From assembly GCF_007677725.1 (NCBI RefSeq), contig NZ_VEDF01000007.1, forward strand, positions 183,604 to 247,603: a stretch of 64,000 nt of DNA, written 5' to 3'. This DNA is from Pseudomonas sp. URMO17WK12:I11 (lineage in GTDB: Bacteria; Pseudomonadota; Gammaproteobacteria; Pseudomonadales; Pseudomonadaceae). The notes under the pieces are model-generated. The model ran no database searches. It was not told the DNA's origin and saw only the letters and a program-made list of their open reading frames with translations. Both the position numbers and the translations under genes were made by a program. This document shows positions 1-7,876 of this stretch, one piece after another. The stretch's first letter is position 1. Each line of letters begins with the position of its first letter.

Positions 1-174
1 GGTGACGCCCAGGCAGCTGCCATCTACGCCAAGGCCTATACCCAGGACGCGGATTTCTACGCGTTCTACCGTAGTCTGCAGGCGTACCGCGAAAGCTTCT
101 CGAACAAGAGCGACGTGCTGGTCCTGGATGCGAAGAACGAGTTCTTCCGCTACTTGGACAAGAGCAAGCCGTAA
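1..174 (+). CDS. hflC: HflC, membrane protease modulator (C-terminal end only)
   Basis: The first 58 codons of the window form an open frame ending in TAA at 172-174, with no start inside the window. The encoded end reads AIYAKAYTQDADFYAFYRSL and finishes KNEFFRYLDKSKP, which matches the C-terminus of HflC, the SPFH-family inner-membrane protein that with HflK surrounds and restrains the FtsH protease. In pseudomonads hflK-hflC sits just upstream of hisZ and purA, as here. Only the periplasmic C-terminal tail is visible, so nothing can be said about the N-terminal anchor. The call rests on this tail plus gene order. Confidence 0.9.
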   Translation, partial: GDAQAAAIYAKAYTQDADFYAFYRSLQAYRESFSNKSDVLVLDAKNEFFRYLDKSKP

Positions 175-268
175 CGCTCAGGCCCTGATTTTCAGGCAGT
201 GGCGCCCCGCCCGGCGGCTAAAACACCAGGCGGGGTGCATCCTGAATGAAAAGGGGTGTATGATGAGT

Positions 269-295
269 CAGCCGGGAAATTTCCCGGCTTTTTTG
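269..295 (+). terminator. Rho-independent terminator after hflC
   Basis: A self-complementary arm AGCCGGGAA / TTTCCCGGCT is followed directly by a run of T residues, the standard intrinsic terminator form. It lies about 95 bases after the hflC stop, so it should end the hflC operon and make hisZ start from its own promoter. The whole gap 175-475 (301 bases) holds this terminator, a small inverted repeat at 311-325, and no coding frame I would accept. Confidence 0.85.
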
Positions 296-310
296 CGTCT
301 GCAAGGTTGA

Positions 311-325
311 TTGGCGAATCGCCAA
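311..325. repeat. Short inverted repeat upstream of hisZ
   Basis: The 15-base sequence TTGGCGAATCGCCAA is a near-perfect palindrome with a one-base centre, and a further TTGGCG follows at once. It lies between the hflC terminator and the hisZ start, so it may be part of the hisZ control region. There is no evidence for which protein, if any, binds it. Confidence 0.35.
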
Positions 326-475
326 TTGGCGGTTTGCTCAGTGCGCAAGGCAATTAGAGGGTATCGAGTACGGTGGCTGCGCTGGGATCAGTGCTGCCCG
401 CTGCTGTGCGCGATACCGGCTTTACTGACGGCTCGCCTGCAGGCAAGCCGCCCGGACCAGAGGGGAATTGGCGTA

Positions 476-1663
476 ATGGCAACGGTAGACCGCTGGCTGC
501 TGCCAGATGGCATCGAGGAAGTACTGCCACCTGAGGCTGCGCGCATCGAGATCGCGCGTCGCCAGGTGTTGGACCTGTTCCAGAGTTGGGGCTACGAACT
601 GGTCGTCACCCCACATATCGAGTACCTGGAGTCGCTGCTGACCGGCGCCGGCCAGGACCTGGACCAGCGTACCTTCAAGGTGGTCGACCCGCAGTCGGGC
701 CGCCTGATGGGTTTCCGTGCCGACTTCACCCCGCAAGTGGCGCGCATCGATGCCCACACCTTGCGTCGTGAAGGCCCGAGCCGTCTGTGCTACGCCGGCA
801 GCGTGCTGCATGCCCAGCCGCGTGCGCTTTCCACTTCGCGCAGTCCGATCCAGCTGGGTGCCGAGCTGTATGGCGACGCCAGCCCGACCAGCGATGTCGA
901 AGTCATCAGCCTGATGCTCGCCACCCTGCAGCTGACCGATGTTGCCGATGTGCACATGGACCTTGGCCACGTCGGTATCTATCGCGGCCTGGCCCGCGCC
1001 GCCGGCCTCTCGGGCGCGGTCGAACAACAGCTGTTCGATGCCCTGCAGCGCAAATCGGTCGATGAAGTGCAGGCACTGACTGCCGATCTGCCCAAGGACC
1101 TGGGCAACATGCTGCGCGCCCTGGTCGAACTGTGCGGCGGCCGTGAAGTGCTGGCCGAAGCCCGCGTGCGCCTGGGCCGTGCCCCGGCCAGTGTGCTGGC
1201 AGCGCTCGATGACCTGCTGGCGATCGCCGATCGCCTGGCGTCGCGCTACCCGCAACTGCCGCTGTACTTCGACCTCGGCGAACTGCGCGGCTACAACTAC
1301 CACACCGGCGTGGTATTCGCCGTGTTCGTACCTGGCGAAGGTCAGTCGATCGCCCAGGGTGGGCGCTATGACGATATCGGCGCGGATTTCGGTCGGGCCC
1401 GCCCGGCCACCGGTTTCTCCACGGATTTGAAGACCCTGGTCACACTGGGGCGAGCGGAGGTCGTATTGCCCACGGGCGGCATCTGGATGCCGGACAGTGG
1501 CGACGCGACCCTTTGGCAGCAGGTCTGCCAGTTGCGCAGCGAGGGCCAGCGTGTGGTCCAGGCCTTGCCTGGCCAGCCGTTGAGTGCTGCTCTCGAGGCG
1601 GATTGTGATCGGCAATTGATTCAGCAAGACGGGCGCTGGCAGGTTCTGCCGCTGGCCCAGTGA
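476..1663 (+). CDS. hisZ: ATP phosphoribosyltransferase regulatory subunit HisZ
   Basis: This 395-residue protein is the histidyl-tRNA synthetase-like regulatory subunit that combines with short-form HisG to make active ATP phosphoribosyltransferase, the first step of histidine synthesis in the cytoplasm. The N-terminus MATVDRWLLPDGIEEVLPPE and the class II synthetase-like core (GFRADFTPQVARID, FDLGELRGYNYHTGVVF, GGRYDDI) are characteristic. The frame is open further upstream to 311, but the ATG at 476 has a GAGGGG ribosome site in front and gives the normal family length. It is followed by purA 57 bases later, the usual Pseudomonas order. The extended N-terminus was rejected because it shows no family similarity. 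Confidence 0.95.
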   Translation: MATVDRWLLPDGIEEVLPPEAARIEIARRQVLDLFQSWGYELVVTPHIEYLESLLTGAGQDLDQRTFKVVDPQSGRLMGFRADFTPQVARIDAHTLRREGPSRLCYAGSVLHAQPRALSTSRSPIQLGAELYGDASPTSDVEVISLMLATLQLTDVADVHMDLGHVGIYRGLARAAGLSGAVEQQLFDALQRKSVDEVQALTADLPKDLGNMLRALVELCGGREVLAEARVRLGRAPASVLAALDDLLAIADRLASRYPQLPLYFDLGELRGYNYHTGVVFAVFVPGEGQSIAQGGRYDDIGADFGRARPATGFSTDLKTLVTLGRAEVVLPTGGIWMPDSGDATLWQQVCQLRSEGQRVVQALPGQPLSAALEADCDRQLIQQDGRWQVLPLAQ

Positions 1664-1720
1664 GTTTCTGCGTCGGCACCTAGGCCGGCAACCAAGTTTG
1701 CGTGAATGAGGACCAATGTA

Positions 1721-3013
1721 ATGGGTAAGAATGTCGTCGTCCTGGGCACCCAGTGGGGTGATGAGGGCAAAGGCAAGATCGTCGATCTGCTGACCGAACA
1801 TGCTGCCGCCGTAGTGCGCTACCAAGGTGGCCACAATGCGGGCCACACCCTGGTGATCAACGGTGAGAAAACCGTTCTGCACCTGATTCCGTCGGGCATC
1901 CTGCGTGAAGGCGTGCAGTGCCTGATCGGCAACGGCGTGGTCGTTGCCCCTGACGCACTGATGCGCGAAATCACCAAGCTGGAAGAAAAGGGCGTACCGG
2001 TGCGCGAGCGCCTGCGTATCTCGCCAGCTGCGCCGCTGATCCTGTCGTATCACGTAGCCCTCGACCAGGCTCGTGAAAAAGCCCGTGGCGAAGCCAAGAT
2101 CGGCACCACCGGCCGCGGTATCGGCCCAGCCTACGAAGACAAAGTCGCCCGCCGTGGTCTGCGCGTGGGTGATCTGTTCCACCGTGAACGCTTCGCCGCC
2201 AAGCTCGGTGAACTGCTGGACTACCACAACTTCCAGCTGGTGAACTACTACAAAGAGCCGGCCATCGACTTCCAGCAGACCCTGGACGAGTGCATGGCCT
2301 ATGCCGAGCAGCTGCAGCCGATGATGCTCGACGTCACCGCCGAGCTGCACAACCTGCGTCGCGCTGGCAAGGACATCATGTTCGAAGGTGCCCAGGGCTC
2401 GCTGCTGGACATCGACCACGGTACCTACCCGTATGTCACCAGTTCCAACACCACCGCTGGCGGTATCTCCACCGGCTCCGGCGTTGGCCCGATGTACCTG
2501 GACTACATCCTCGGTATCACCAAGGCCTACACCACCCGCGTAGGTTCCGGTCCGTTCCCGACCGAACTGTTCGACGAAACCGGCGCGACCCTGGCCAAGC
2601 GTGGTCATGAGTTCGGTTCGACCACCGGCCGTGCCCGCCGTTGCGGCTGGTTCGATGCGGTGATTCTGCGTCGTGCCATCGACGTCAACAGCATCTCGGG
2701 CATCTGCCTGACCAAGCTGGACGTGCTCGACGGCTTGGAAACCATCAACATCTGCGTTGGCTACAAGAACGAGAACGGTGCAGTCATCGATGCCCCCTCC
2801 GACGCCGACAGCTACATTGGCCTGGAGCCGGTGTACGAAGAGATGCCAGGCTGGAGCGAGTCGACCGTCGGGGTGAAAGCCCTGGACGAGCTGCCACAAG
2901 CTGCGCGTAACTACATCAAGCGCATCGAAGAGCTGGTGGGCGCGCCGATCGATATCATTTCGACCGGTCCGGATCGCAACGAAACCATCGTGTTGCGTCA
3001 TCCGTTTGCCTAA
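1721..3013 (+). CDS. purA: Adenylosuccinate synthetase
   Basis: PurA condenses IMP and aspartate using GTP to form adenylosuccinate, the first committed step to AMP. The 430-residue product begins MGKNVVVLGTQWGDEGKGK, which contains the GTP-binding glycine-rich loop and catalytic Asp of the family, followed by GGHNAGHTLV and the GTTGRGIGPAYEDK segment. The start at 1721 was preferred over an in-frame ATG at 1706 because GAGGA at 1708-1712 is correctly spaced from 1721 and the protein then has the standard N-terminus. A strong terminator follows, so purA closes this transcription unit. Confidence 0.97.
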   Translation: MGKNVVVLGTQWGDEGKGKIVDLLTEHAAAVVRYQGGHNAGHTLVINGEKTVLHLIPSGILREGVQCLIGNGVVVAPDALMREITKLEEKGVPVRERLRISPAAPLILSYHVALDQAREKARGEAKIGTTGRGIGPAYEDKVARRGLRVGDLFHRERFAAKLGELLDYHNFQLVNYYKEPAIDFQQTLDECMAYAEQLQPMMLDVTAELHNLRRAGKDIMFEGAQGSLLDIDHGTYPYVTSSNTTAGGISTGSGVGPMYLDYILGITKAYTTRVGSGPFPTELFDETGATLAKRGHEFGSTTGRARRCGWFDAVILRRAIDVNSISGICLTKLDVLDGLETINICVGYKNENGAVIDAPSDADSYIGLEPVYEEMPGWSESTVGVKALDELPQAARNYIKRIEELVGAPIDIISTGPDRNETIVLRHPFA

Positions 3014-3033
3014 GTAGCGGCCCCAGGCGCTAC

Positions 3034-3071
3034 CAACGCCGCGATCCTGCATGGGGTCGCGGCGTTTTCGT
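3034..3071 (+). terminator. Rho-independent terminator after purA
   Basis: Arms AACGCCGCGA and TCGCGGCGTT with a short loop, followed by TTTTCGTTT, lie about 20 bases after the purA stop. This should terminate purA transcription ahead of the chemoreceptor gene. Confidence 0.85.
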
Positions 3072-3214
3072 TTGTGCAGTGCCTTGCGTACTGTGGGTTG
3101 CCAGCTTGCTCAAGCTTGGCGCTTTTCCCTGCTGCCCTCGGCATAACCCTTGCTGTAAGAAGTTTCTGTAGATGCCATCAAAATAGTGGCGCCAGAAAAC
3201 ACGAGGGTTACACC

Positions 3215-5149
3215 GTGTCTGCCATCCTCTCTTTGTTACGAAGCCGCCTGTTGCGGCCTGTGTTTGTTGCGCTGGGTATCGCCCTTTTGGTGCAGGTGGT
3301 GGTTGCCGTTGCGCTGACGCGAAGCACGGTTACGGCCCTGGAAGCCGACCTGGCTGAGCGTTTGGGAACTGATGGTCGTCAGCTTGCCGGTGTACTGGAG
3401 CAAGCCGGGCGTGATGTGCGATCAGGCCTGGACGGCCTGTCCAGCAGTACCCGTCAGCGCTTGAGTGCCGGGCTATCCACGCGGCTGCAGGATGAACAGC
3501 AGCAGATACGCATCACCCTGGAAAAAAACCTCAAGGATTCGGCCAACGACATGGCCGAGCTTCTCGCTTCGGTCGCGCCGCGGGCGATCTGGGACAACGA
3601 TGTGCCGGTCCTATCGGATTTCGCCCGTCGTGCGCAGCGTAATCCGAACGTGCTGTTTGTGGTCTACGACGATGCCCAGGGCCAGCACCTGACGCGCTAC
3701 CTGAATCGACAGAACCCCATCAACCAGGCGCTGATGGACAAAGGCCAGGGCGAGCGTGCGCTGGACAAGGTGATCGACGCCGCGCGACATGACCCGGCCG
3801 TGTACGTTGTCGAGGCCTCGATCAACCCTAATGGCGCGGAAATCGGCAAAGTATTGATGGGCGTTTCCACCGCGGGTGTCGATCAAGCGCTGGCAGCGCT
3901 CGATCAGCGCTTTTCCGCCTTGATCGCCAGCGGCGAGCAACTGGTCGGTGACAGCCTCGGCGCCGCAGCCGCCGACAGTGGCAAGGCCCTGCGCCAGCGC
4001 CTGGAGACCGCCCAGGCCAGCGCCGCAGCGATGCAGAGCAATACGGCGCAAACGGTCCGCGAGGCTGCCGGCGAACTGCGTTGGCGCATTGGCTTGGCGC
4101 TGGTCATGGTTGGGCTGGGCGTGCTGCTGGTGGTGGCCCTGGTGCTGGGGCGTCGCGTGCTGAATCGGCTGCGCCTGCTGATCACTGCGCTCGATGACCT
4201 GGCCGCCGGGGAGGGCGACCTGACCAAGCGGGTCAACCTGAGCAGCCGTGACGAGATCGGTGACATGGCCTCGGCAGTCAACCGCTTCGTCGACAAGCTG
4301 CAGCCGATCGTCCGCGAGGCAGGTGATGTGGCCCAGCGTACTGGGGTAGAAATCGGCGCGATGGCCCAGCGCAACGCTGGTGCCGATGCCGCTGCAGCGT
4401 TGCAGCGTGACGAGGTCGCTGCCAGCCTGCGCGATCTGTCGAGCATGGCCGACGAGGCGCAGGCCGAAAGCCATGCCATGCAAGCAGCCTTGCAGCAGGT
4501 GGTGGATATTCGCCAGGCCACCGATGAAAACAGTCGCGCCTCCACGCAGCTGGCGAGCCTGATCGAGAACCTTGCCGGGCAGGTCGAGACGGGGTCGCAG
4601 GTCATCGAGCGCCTGGCCAAGCAGAGCGAGCAGATCGAAGTGGTGCTGACCGTCATCCACGGCATCGCCGAACAAACCAATCTGCTGGCCCTTAACGCTG
4701 CAATCGAAGCTGCACGTGCTGGCGAGACGGGTCGCGGGTTTGCTGTAGTGGCCGATGAAGTGCGGGCCCTGGCGAGCAAGACCCAGAGCTCTACCGGCGA
4801 CATTCAGGCGCACATCACCGCCCTGCAGAAGGGTGCCAAGGAAGCGGTTGCGACCATTAGCCAGGCCGGCCTCAAGGCCAGTGAAGGGTTATTGGTACTG
4901 CGTGACAACGAGCGTCGCCAGCAATCGGTTCAGTCGGCAGTGCAGCAGGTGCATGCGGCCATCGGCCTGGCGACCCGTGCTGCCGAGCAACAGGCGCATG
5001 GCGCGCAGGCCGTGCGCGGGCGGGTGGAGAACATCCATGCCCAGGCCGAGCGTTCGGCTGAGGTGGTGATGCAGACCACGGCCAGCAGCAAGGTGCTGGA
5101 TGACCTGGCAGCCCAATTGCGTGCCAGTCTCGGTCAGTTCCGGGCTTGA
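3215..5149 (+). CDS. Methyl-accepting chemotaxis protein
   Basis: This 644-residue chemoreceptor has a transmembrane helix near residues 13-33, a periplasmic sensing region to about residue 285, a second transmembrane helix near 291-312, a HAMP linker, and a cytoplasmic signalling hairpin. The hairpin tip, IAEQTNLLALNAAIEAARAG near residue 483, contacts CheA and CheW. The frame is open from 3074, but the GTG at 3215 follows a GAGGG ribosome site and gives a normal short cytoplasmic N-terminus. There is no C-terminal pentapeptide for CheR/CheB tethering. The ligand is unknown: the periplasmic domain is not one I can assign to a known binding fold by eye. It is monocistronic, behind the purA terminator. 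Confidence 0.93.
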   Translation: MSAILSLLRSRLLRPVFVALGIALLVQVVVAVALTRSTVTALEADLAERLGTDGRQLAGVLEQAGRDVRSGLDGLSSSTRQRLSAGLSTRLQDEQQQIRITLEKNLKDSANDMAELLASVAPRAIWDNDVPVLSDFARRAQRNPNVLFVVYDDAQGQHLTRYLNRQNPINQALMDKGQGERALDKVIDAARHDPAVYVVEASINPNGAEIGKVLMGVSTAGVDQALAALDQRFSALIASGEQLVGDSLGAAAADSGKALRQRLETAQASAAAMQSNTAQTVREAAGELRWRIGLALVMVGLGVLLVVALVLGRRVLNRLRLLITALDDLAAGEGDLTKRVNLSSRDEIGDMASAVNRFVDKLQPIVREAGDVAQRTGVEIGAMAQRNAGADAAAALQRDEVAASLRDLSSMADEAQAESHAMQAALQQVVDIRQATDENSRASTQLASLIENLAGQVETGSQVIERLAKQSEQIEVVLTVIHGIAEQTNLLALNAAIEAARAGETGRGFAVVADEVRALASKTQSSTGDIQAHITALQKGAKEAVATISQAGLKASEGLLVLRDNERRQQSVQSAVQQVHAAIGLATRAAEQQAHGAQAVRGRVENIHAQAERSAEVVMQTTASSKVLDDLAAQLRASLGQFRA

Positions 5150-5264
5150 AGCTTGCGCGATCTGCTGTATGGGCGGCCTTGCCGGTCCGGTGTCCCGGCG
5201 AACCCGCTCCTACTGCGAGCCATGTTGCCATGCTGTCGGCGACACATGACCAATGGAGTTGCTC

Positions 5265-5717
5265 ATGTCCGCCCAGTTGGTCGCCGCACAGGCTGACCTG
5301 GATTTCCTGTACAGTGACAGCGTACTGCTCACTGCCCCGATGACTGCCCTGCAAGCCTACTGCGCCATGACCTCGGACGTGCCCGGCTGGCTAGCCAAGG
5401 CCTTCCGCATTCGCAACACCATCTCACGTCGGTTGAATGTCGCCAACATCCACGGCTTCACTCGCCGCGATCCAGCGCATGTGCCAGCCGTCGGCGAGCA
5501 CCTGGACTTCTTCACCGTCGAGGCCATCAGCGACCAGCAACTGGTGCTGACTTCGCGCGATACGCACTTGGCGGTGATGGTCTGTATGGATGTGTGCGGG
5601 CACAGCTTGAGCGTGACCACGTCGGTGTTGTGCTTCAACATTTTTGGCCGGTTGTACATGCTGCCGGTCGGCATGGTGCATGGCCTGATCATAAAGAACA
5701 TGCTGGCGAAGCTTTAA
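5265..5717 (+). CDS. DUF2867 family protein
   Basis: A 150-residue protein with no signal peptide. It resembles the DUF2867 family, small proteins of unknown function, in its length and in the segments ISRRLNVANIHGF and LDFFTVEAISDQQLVLTSRD followed by a C-terminal hydrophobic stretch VTTSVLCFNIFGRLYMLPVG. The ATG at 5265 was chosen over the in-frame 5253 start because GGAG at 5255-5258 is well placed for it. It lies 115 bases after the chemoreceptor, with no evidence that the two are functionally linked. The family assignment is from memory; function is unknown. Confidence 0.75.
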   Translation: MSAQLVAAQADLDFLYSDSVLLTAPMTALQAYCAMTSDVPGWLAKAFRIRNTISRRLNVANIHGFTRRDPAHVPAVGEHLDFFTVEAISDQQLVLTSRDTHLAVMVCMDVCGHSLSVTTSVLCFNIFGRLYMLPVGMVHGLIIKNMLAKL

Positions 5718-5967
5718 GCCGCATTGAGCCTGATCAGGAAACATTCTTTTACTGATCAAGTGGTCATCATCGTCGAAGCTGTAGGAGATTTCTCAAATAT
5801 TCCCTGATAAGGCGTTTGCTGTTGCAGGGGCTGACACAGGGGGCTAGTGTCGTATTGGACCTGAAAGCGGTCGGTACCAGCCGCCGGTTTACTTCGGGAA
5901 CAAGCTCAGGATGACGAAGCCGGAGCATCGTCGTTATCAGTCCTATCTTTACCAAGGAGAGGTAAGC

Positions 5968-6456
5968 ATGGCTTTCGATGCTTATGTTCAAATCGCGGAA
6001 ATCTCTGGCGAAGCACTAGATGAGCAGTACGCCAACTGGATCGAAATCATCGGCTACAAGTTCGGTGCCAATCAGAACACCTCTGCCACCGCCAGCTCTG
6101 CGGGCGGCGCATCATCAGGCCGCACCACCCTTACCAACTTCACTTTCACCAAGTACCTGGACAGTGCCAGCTGCAAGCTGCTGGAGGCGAGCTGTGCCGG
6201 GCAGCACTTGAAGGAAGTGAAGCTGGTGCTGCGTCGTGCTGGTGGTGACAAGCTCAAGTACTACGAAGTCATCCTGGAAGAAGTGATCATTGCCGACTAC
6301 GCCCAGAGCGCTAGCGCTGGAGTGCCAGTGGAGGTGGTACAACTGAACTACGGGCGCATCAAGACTACCTACACCCGGCAGAAACGCCTCGATGGCAGCG
6401 CCGGCGGCAACGTGACAGGTGGTTGGGATCGTATCAACAACAAGAAGTATGCGTGA
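5968..6456 (+). CDS. hcp: Type VI secretion Hcp-family tube protein (orphan)
   Basis: Hcp forms stacked hexameric rings of the type VI secretion inner tube and can carry small effectors inside the ring. This 162-residue protein has the family signatures: N-terminal MAFDAYVQIAEISGEA, central LTNFTFTKYLDSASCKLLEA, RAGGDKLKYYEVILEEVIIADY and the C-terminal VVQLNYGRIKTTYTRQK. The start at 5968 has a good AGGAGAGG site. There are no other type VI structural genes in the window, so it is an orphan copy. Its base composition is like the core genome, unlike the two genes that follow. The 250-base upstream gap contains two TGATCA motifs (5729-5738, 5752-5758) and no clear sigma-70 promoter. It is probably co-transcribed with the effector pair. 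Confidence 0.93.
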   Translation: MAFDAYVQIAEISGEALDEQYANWIEIIGYKFGANQNTSATASSAGGASSGRTTLTNFTFTKYLDSASCKLLEASCAGQHLKEVKLVLRRAGGDKLKYYEVILEEVIIADYAQSASAGVPVEVVQLNYGRIKTTYTRQKRLDGSAGGNVTGGWDRINNKKYA

Positions 6457-6465
6457 GGTGCGACT

Positions 6466-7440
6466 ATGTCCGAGGCGCGCAGCTTCATCAATCCACAAGC
6501 GCAGTCGTATGAGTCGCTGAAGGCCGACACCCCGATGTCGGCCAATCAGCGGGCCAAGTTTGATGTTTTGAATGCGCATATCGCCAATGGTGTGGTTGTT
6601 GGTGGTGAGTTGGTGATTGTTGGAGATTCCAGTACGCCATCTTGTACGAGTCACGAAGCTTTTTTGATGGCCAAGGCTTTTGAGGTTCACCATCAGCTAG
6701 AGGTTAGCGGAGCTGGGGTGGATGACTTCTTTCTTGATAATTATGAAATGTTGCAGACATTGGTTGGGCATGTTTCTACTGGGGTGGGAGTTGCTACTGA
6801 TGGGTGGAGCAAGCATCTGGAATCCATTAAGAAGACACTGGTGGAGATTGACGAACTGCATAGAGCTTACTTGGGGGATAGCTCGCTCAGGGCGCGTGAC
6901 GAGTTTTACGCGAAACGGGCGGCCTTGTTCCATGCGCTGGAGGGAAAACTCGACAAAATGGCCGCGTTCGGATCAGGCCTGCGTAACACGGGATCGATCA
7001 AGAGGATGTTGGAAATATCCACCAAAAGCTTTTTGCATACAGGAGAAATTGCCAAGTATGCAGATAAAGTGACCGGTGTTTCCAGTGCGGCGAACTTGAT
7101 AAAAAAGGGAACTTATCTTGGCACGGCATTGGAAGTAGCTTCTACAGGCCTTGCCATCCACAAGGCTTGCACTTTGGGTCGAGAGGAAGATTGCAGAAAA
7201 GCCAGATATGTTGAGACCAGCGCCTTGGCAGGTAGGATTTCTGGTAGTGCCGGTGGTGGGGTCGTGGGAGGTGCGTTGCTAAGCTCCCTGTGTGTGGCGG
7301 TTGGAATCCCCTCAGCAGGTTTTGGAGGGGTCACATGTGTCGTAATTGGTGCGGCGGTGGGAGGGAAGTATGGAGGGGACTACGGTGGGGAGTGGATGGG
7401 TAGTCTCGGGGAGTTGATTTATGAGAGTGTGCGAGAATGA
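6466..7440 (+). CDS. Putative Hcp-dependent T6SS effector with glycine-zipper C-terminus
   Basis: A 324-residue protein that I do not recognise by family. It begins nine bases after hcp with its own GAGGTG site. Residues about 1-250 are soluble and mixed. From about residue 253 the sequence becomes glycine-rich and hydrophobic, with GGGVVGGALL, a second hydrophobic stretch ending CVVIGAAVGG, and a short polar tail. Two such hydrophobic segments with regularly spaced glycines are typical of glycine-zipper membrane-inserting proteins. Its location between Hcp and a small membrane protein that overlaps its stop suggests a pore-forming antibacterial toxin exported by Hcp; that is inference. Base composition is far lower than in flanking genes (6721-6780 has 21 G/C in 60), suggesting recent acquisition. 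Confidence 0.6.
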   Translation: MSEARSFINPQAQSYESLKADTPMSANQRAKFDVLNAHIANGVVVGGELVIVGDSSTPSCTSHEAFLMAKAFEVHHQLEVSGAGVDDFFLDNYEMLQTLVGHVSTGVGVATDGWSKHLESIKKTLVEIDELHRAYLGDSSLRARDEFYAKRAALFHALEGKLDKMAAFGSGLRNTGSIKRMLEISTKSFLHTGEIAKYADKVTGVSSAANLIKKGTYLGTALEVASTGLAIHKACTLGREEDCRKARYVETSALAGRISGSAGGGVVGGALLSSLCVAVGIPSAGFGGVTCVVIGAAVGGKYGGDYGGEWMGSLGELIYESVRE

Positions 7441-7811
7441 GTGTCGAAGTATTGACAGTGATCGCGTCTGTTCTGCTTGCTTGCATGGCGATCAGTGTGA
7501 GTGTGATGATCTATTTGGCTTATCGGTATACAGACGATATTGAAACGGCCTTGCCGAGATGCAGGTATATTCAGAGTAATAAGGAGAATTTTTCAGCAGC
7601 CGGCCTTGTTGGAAAAATAATGCGCACCTGCCTGGCAGCAAATATGCTCATGATTCCGAAGTTATTCGTTCGAAAAGGTGTGGCAGATGCTTCGGATGTC
7701 GAAAGTTTTCCAGGGCCTATGAAAAGAGTTCTGTTACCGTCTTGGGTGGGGCTTGTGTTATCAACGTCCTTGTTCTTTGCTTTCAACTGGCTAATAGGGA
7801 TTTTAAAGTGA
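7437..7811 (+). CDS. Small two-helix membrane protein, likely immunity to the upstream effector
   Basis: A 124-residue protein whose ATG overlaps the effector stop as ATGA, so translation is probably coupled. There is a transmembrane helix near residues 6-28 (VIASVLLACMAISVSVMIYL), a central polar region, and a second helix near residues 102-122 (WVGLVLSTSLFFAFNWLIG). Inner-membrane proteins of this size are the usual immunity proteins for pore-forming toxins because they act where the toxin inserts. It shares the low G+C of the effector gene (7561-7620 has 23 G/C in 60). No family is recognised. The immunity role is inferred from position, overlap and topology alone. Confidence 0.6.
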   Translation: MSVEVLTVIASVLLACMAISVSVMIYLAYRYTDDIETALPRCRYIQSNKENFSAAGLVGKIMRTCLAANMLMIPKLFVRKGVADASDVESFPGPMKRVLLPSWVGLVLSTSLFFAFNWLIGILK

Positions 7812-7876
7812 GCCAATGATGTAGCCTCAGGTGCTCAGGCTTGTGGCCAGGCGGCATTGGCAGCCTGGGCAAACAT

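Noticed and set aside
311..475. In-frame 55-codon extension upstream of hisZ
   Set aside because: The extra residues have no resemblance to HisZ, the ATG at 476 has a good ribosome site, and the extension covers the inverted repeat at 311-325.
422..3052. Long minus-strand frame of 876 codons across hisZ and purA
   Set aside because: It is the antisense shadow of two well-identified genes in high G+C DNA, with shadow-like composition and no ribosome site.
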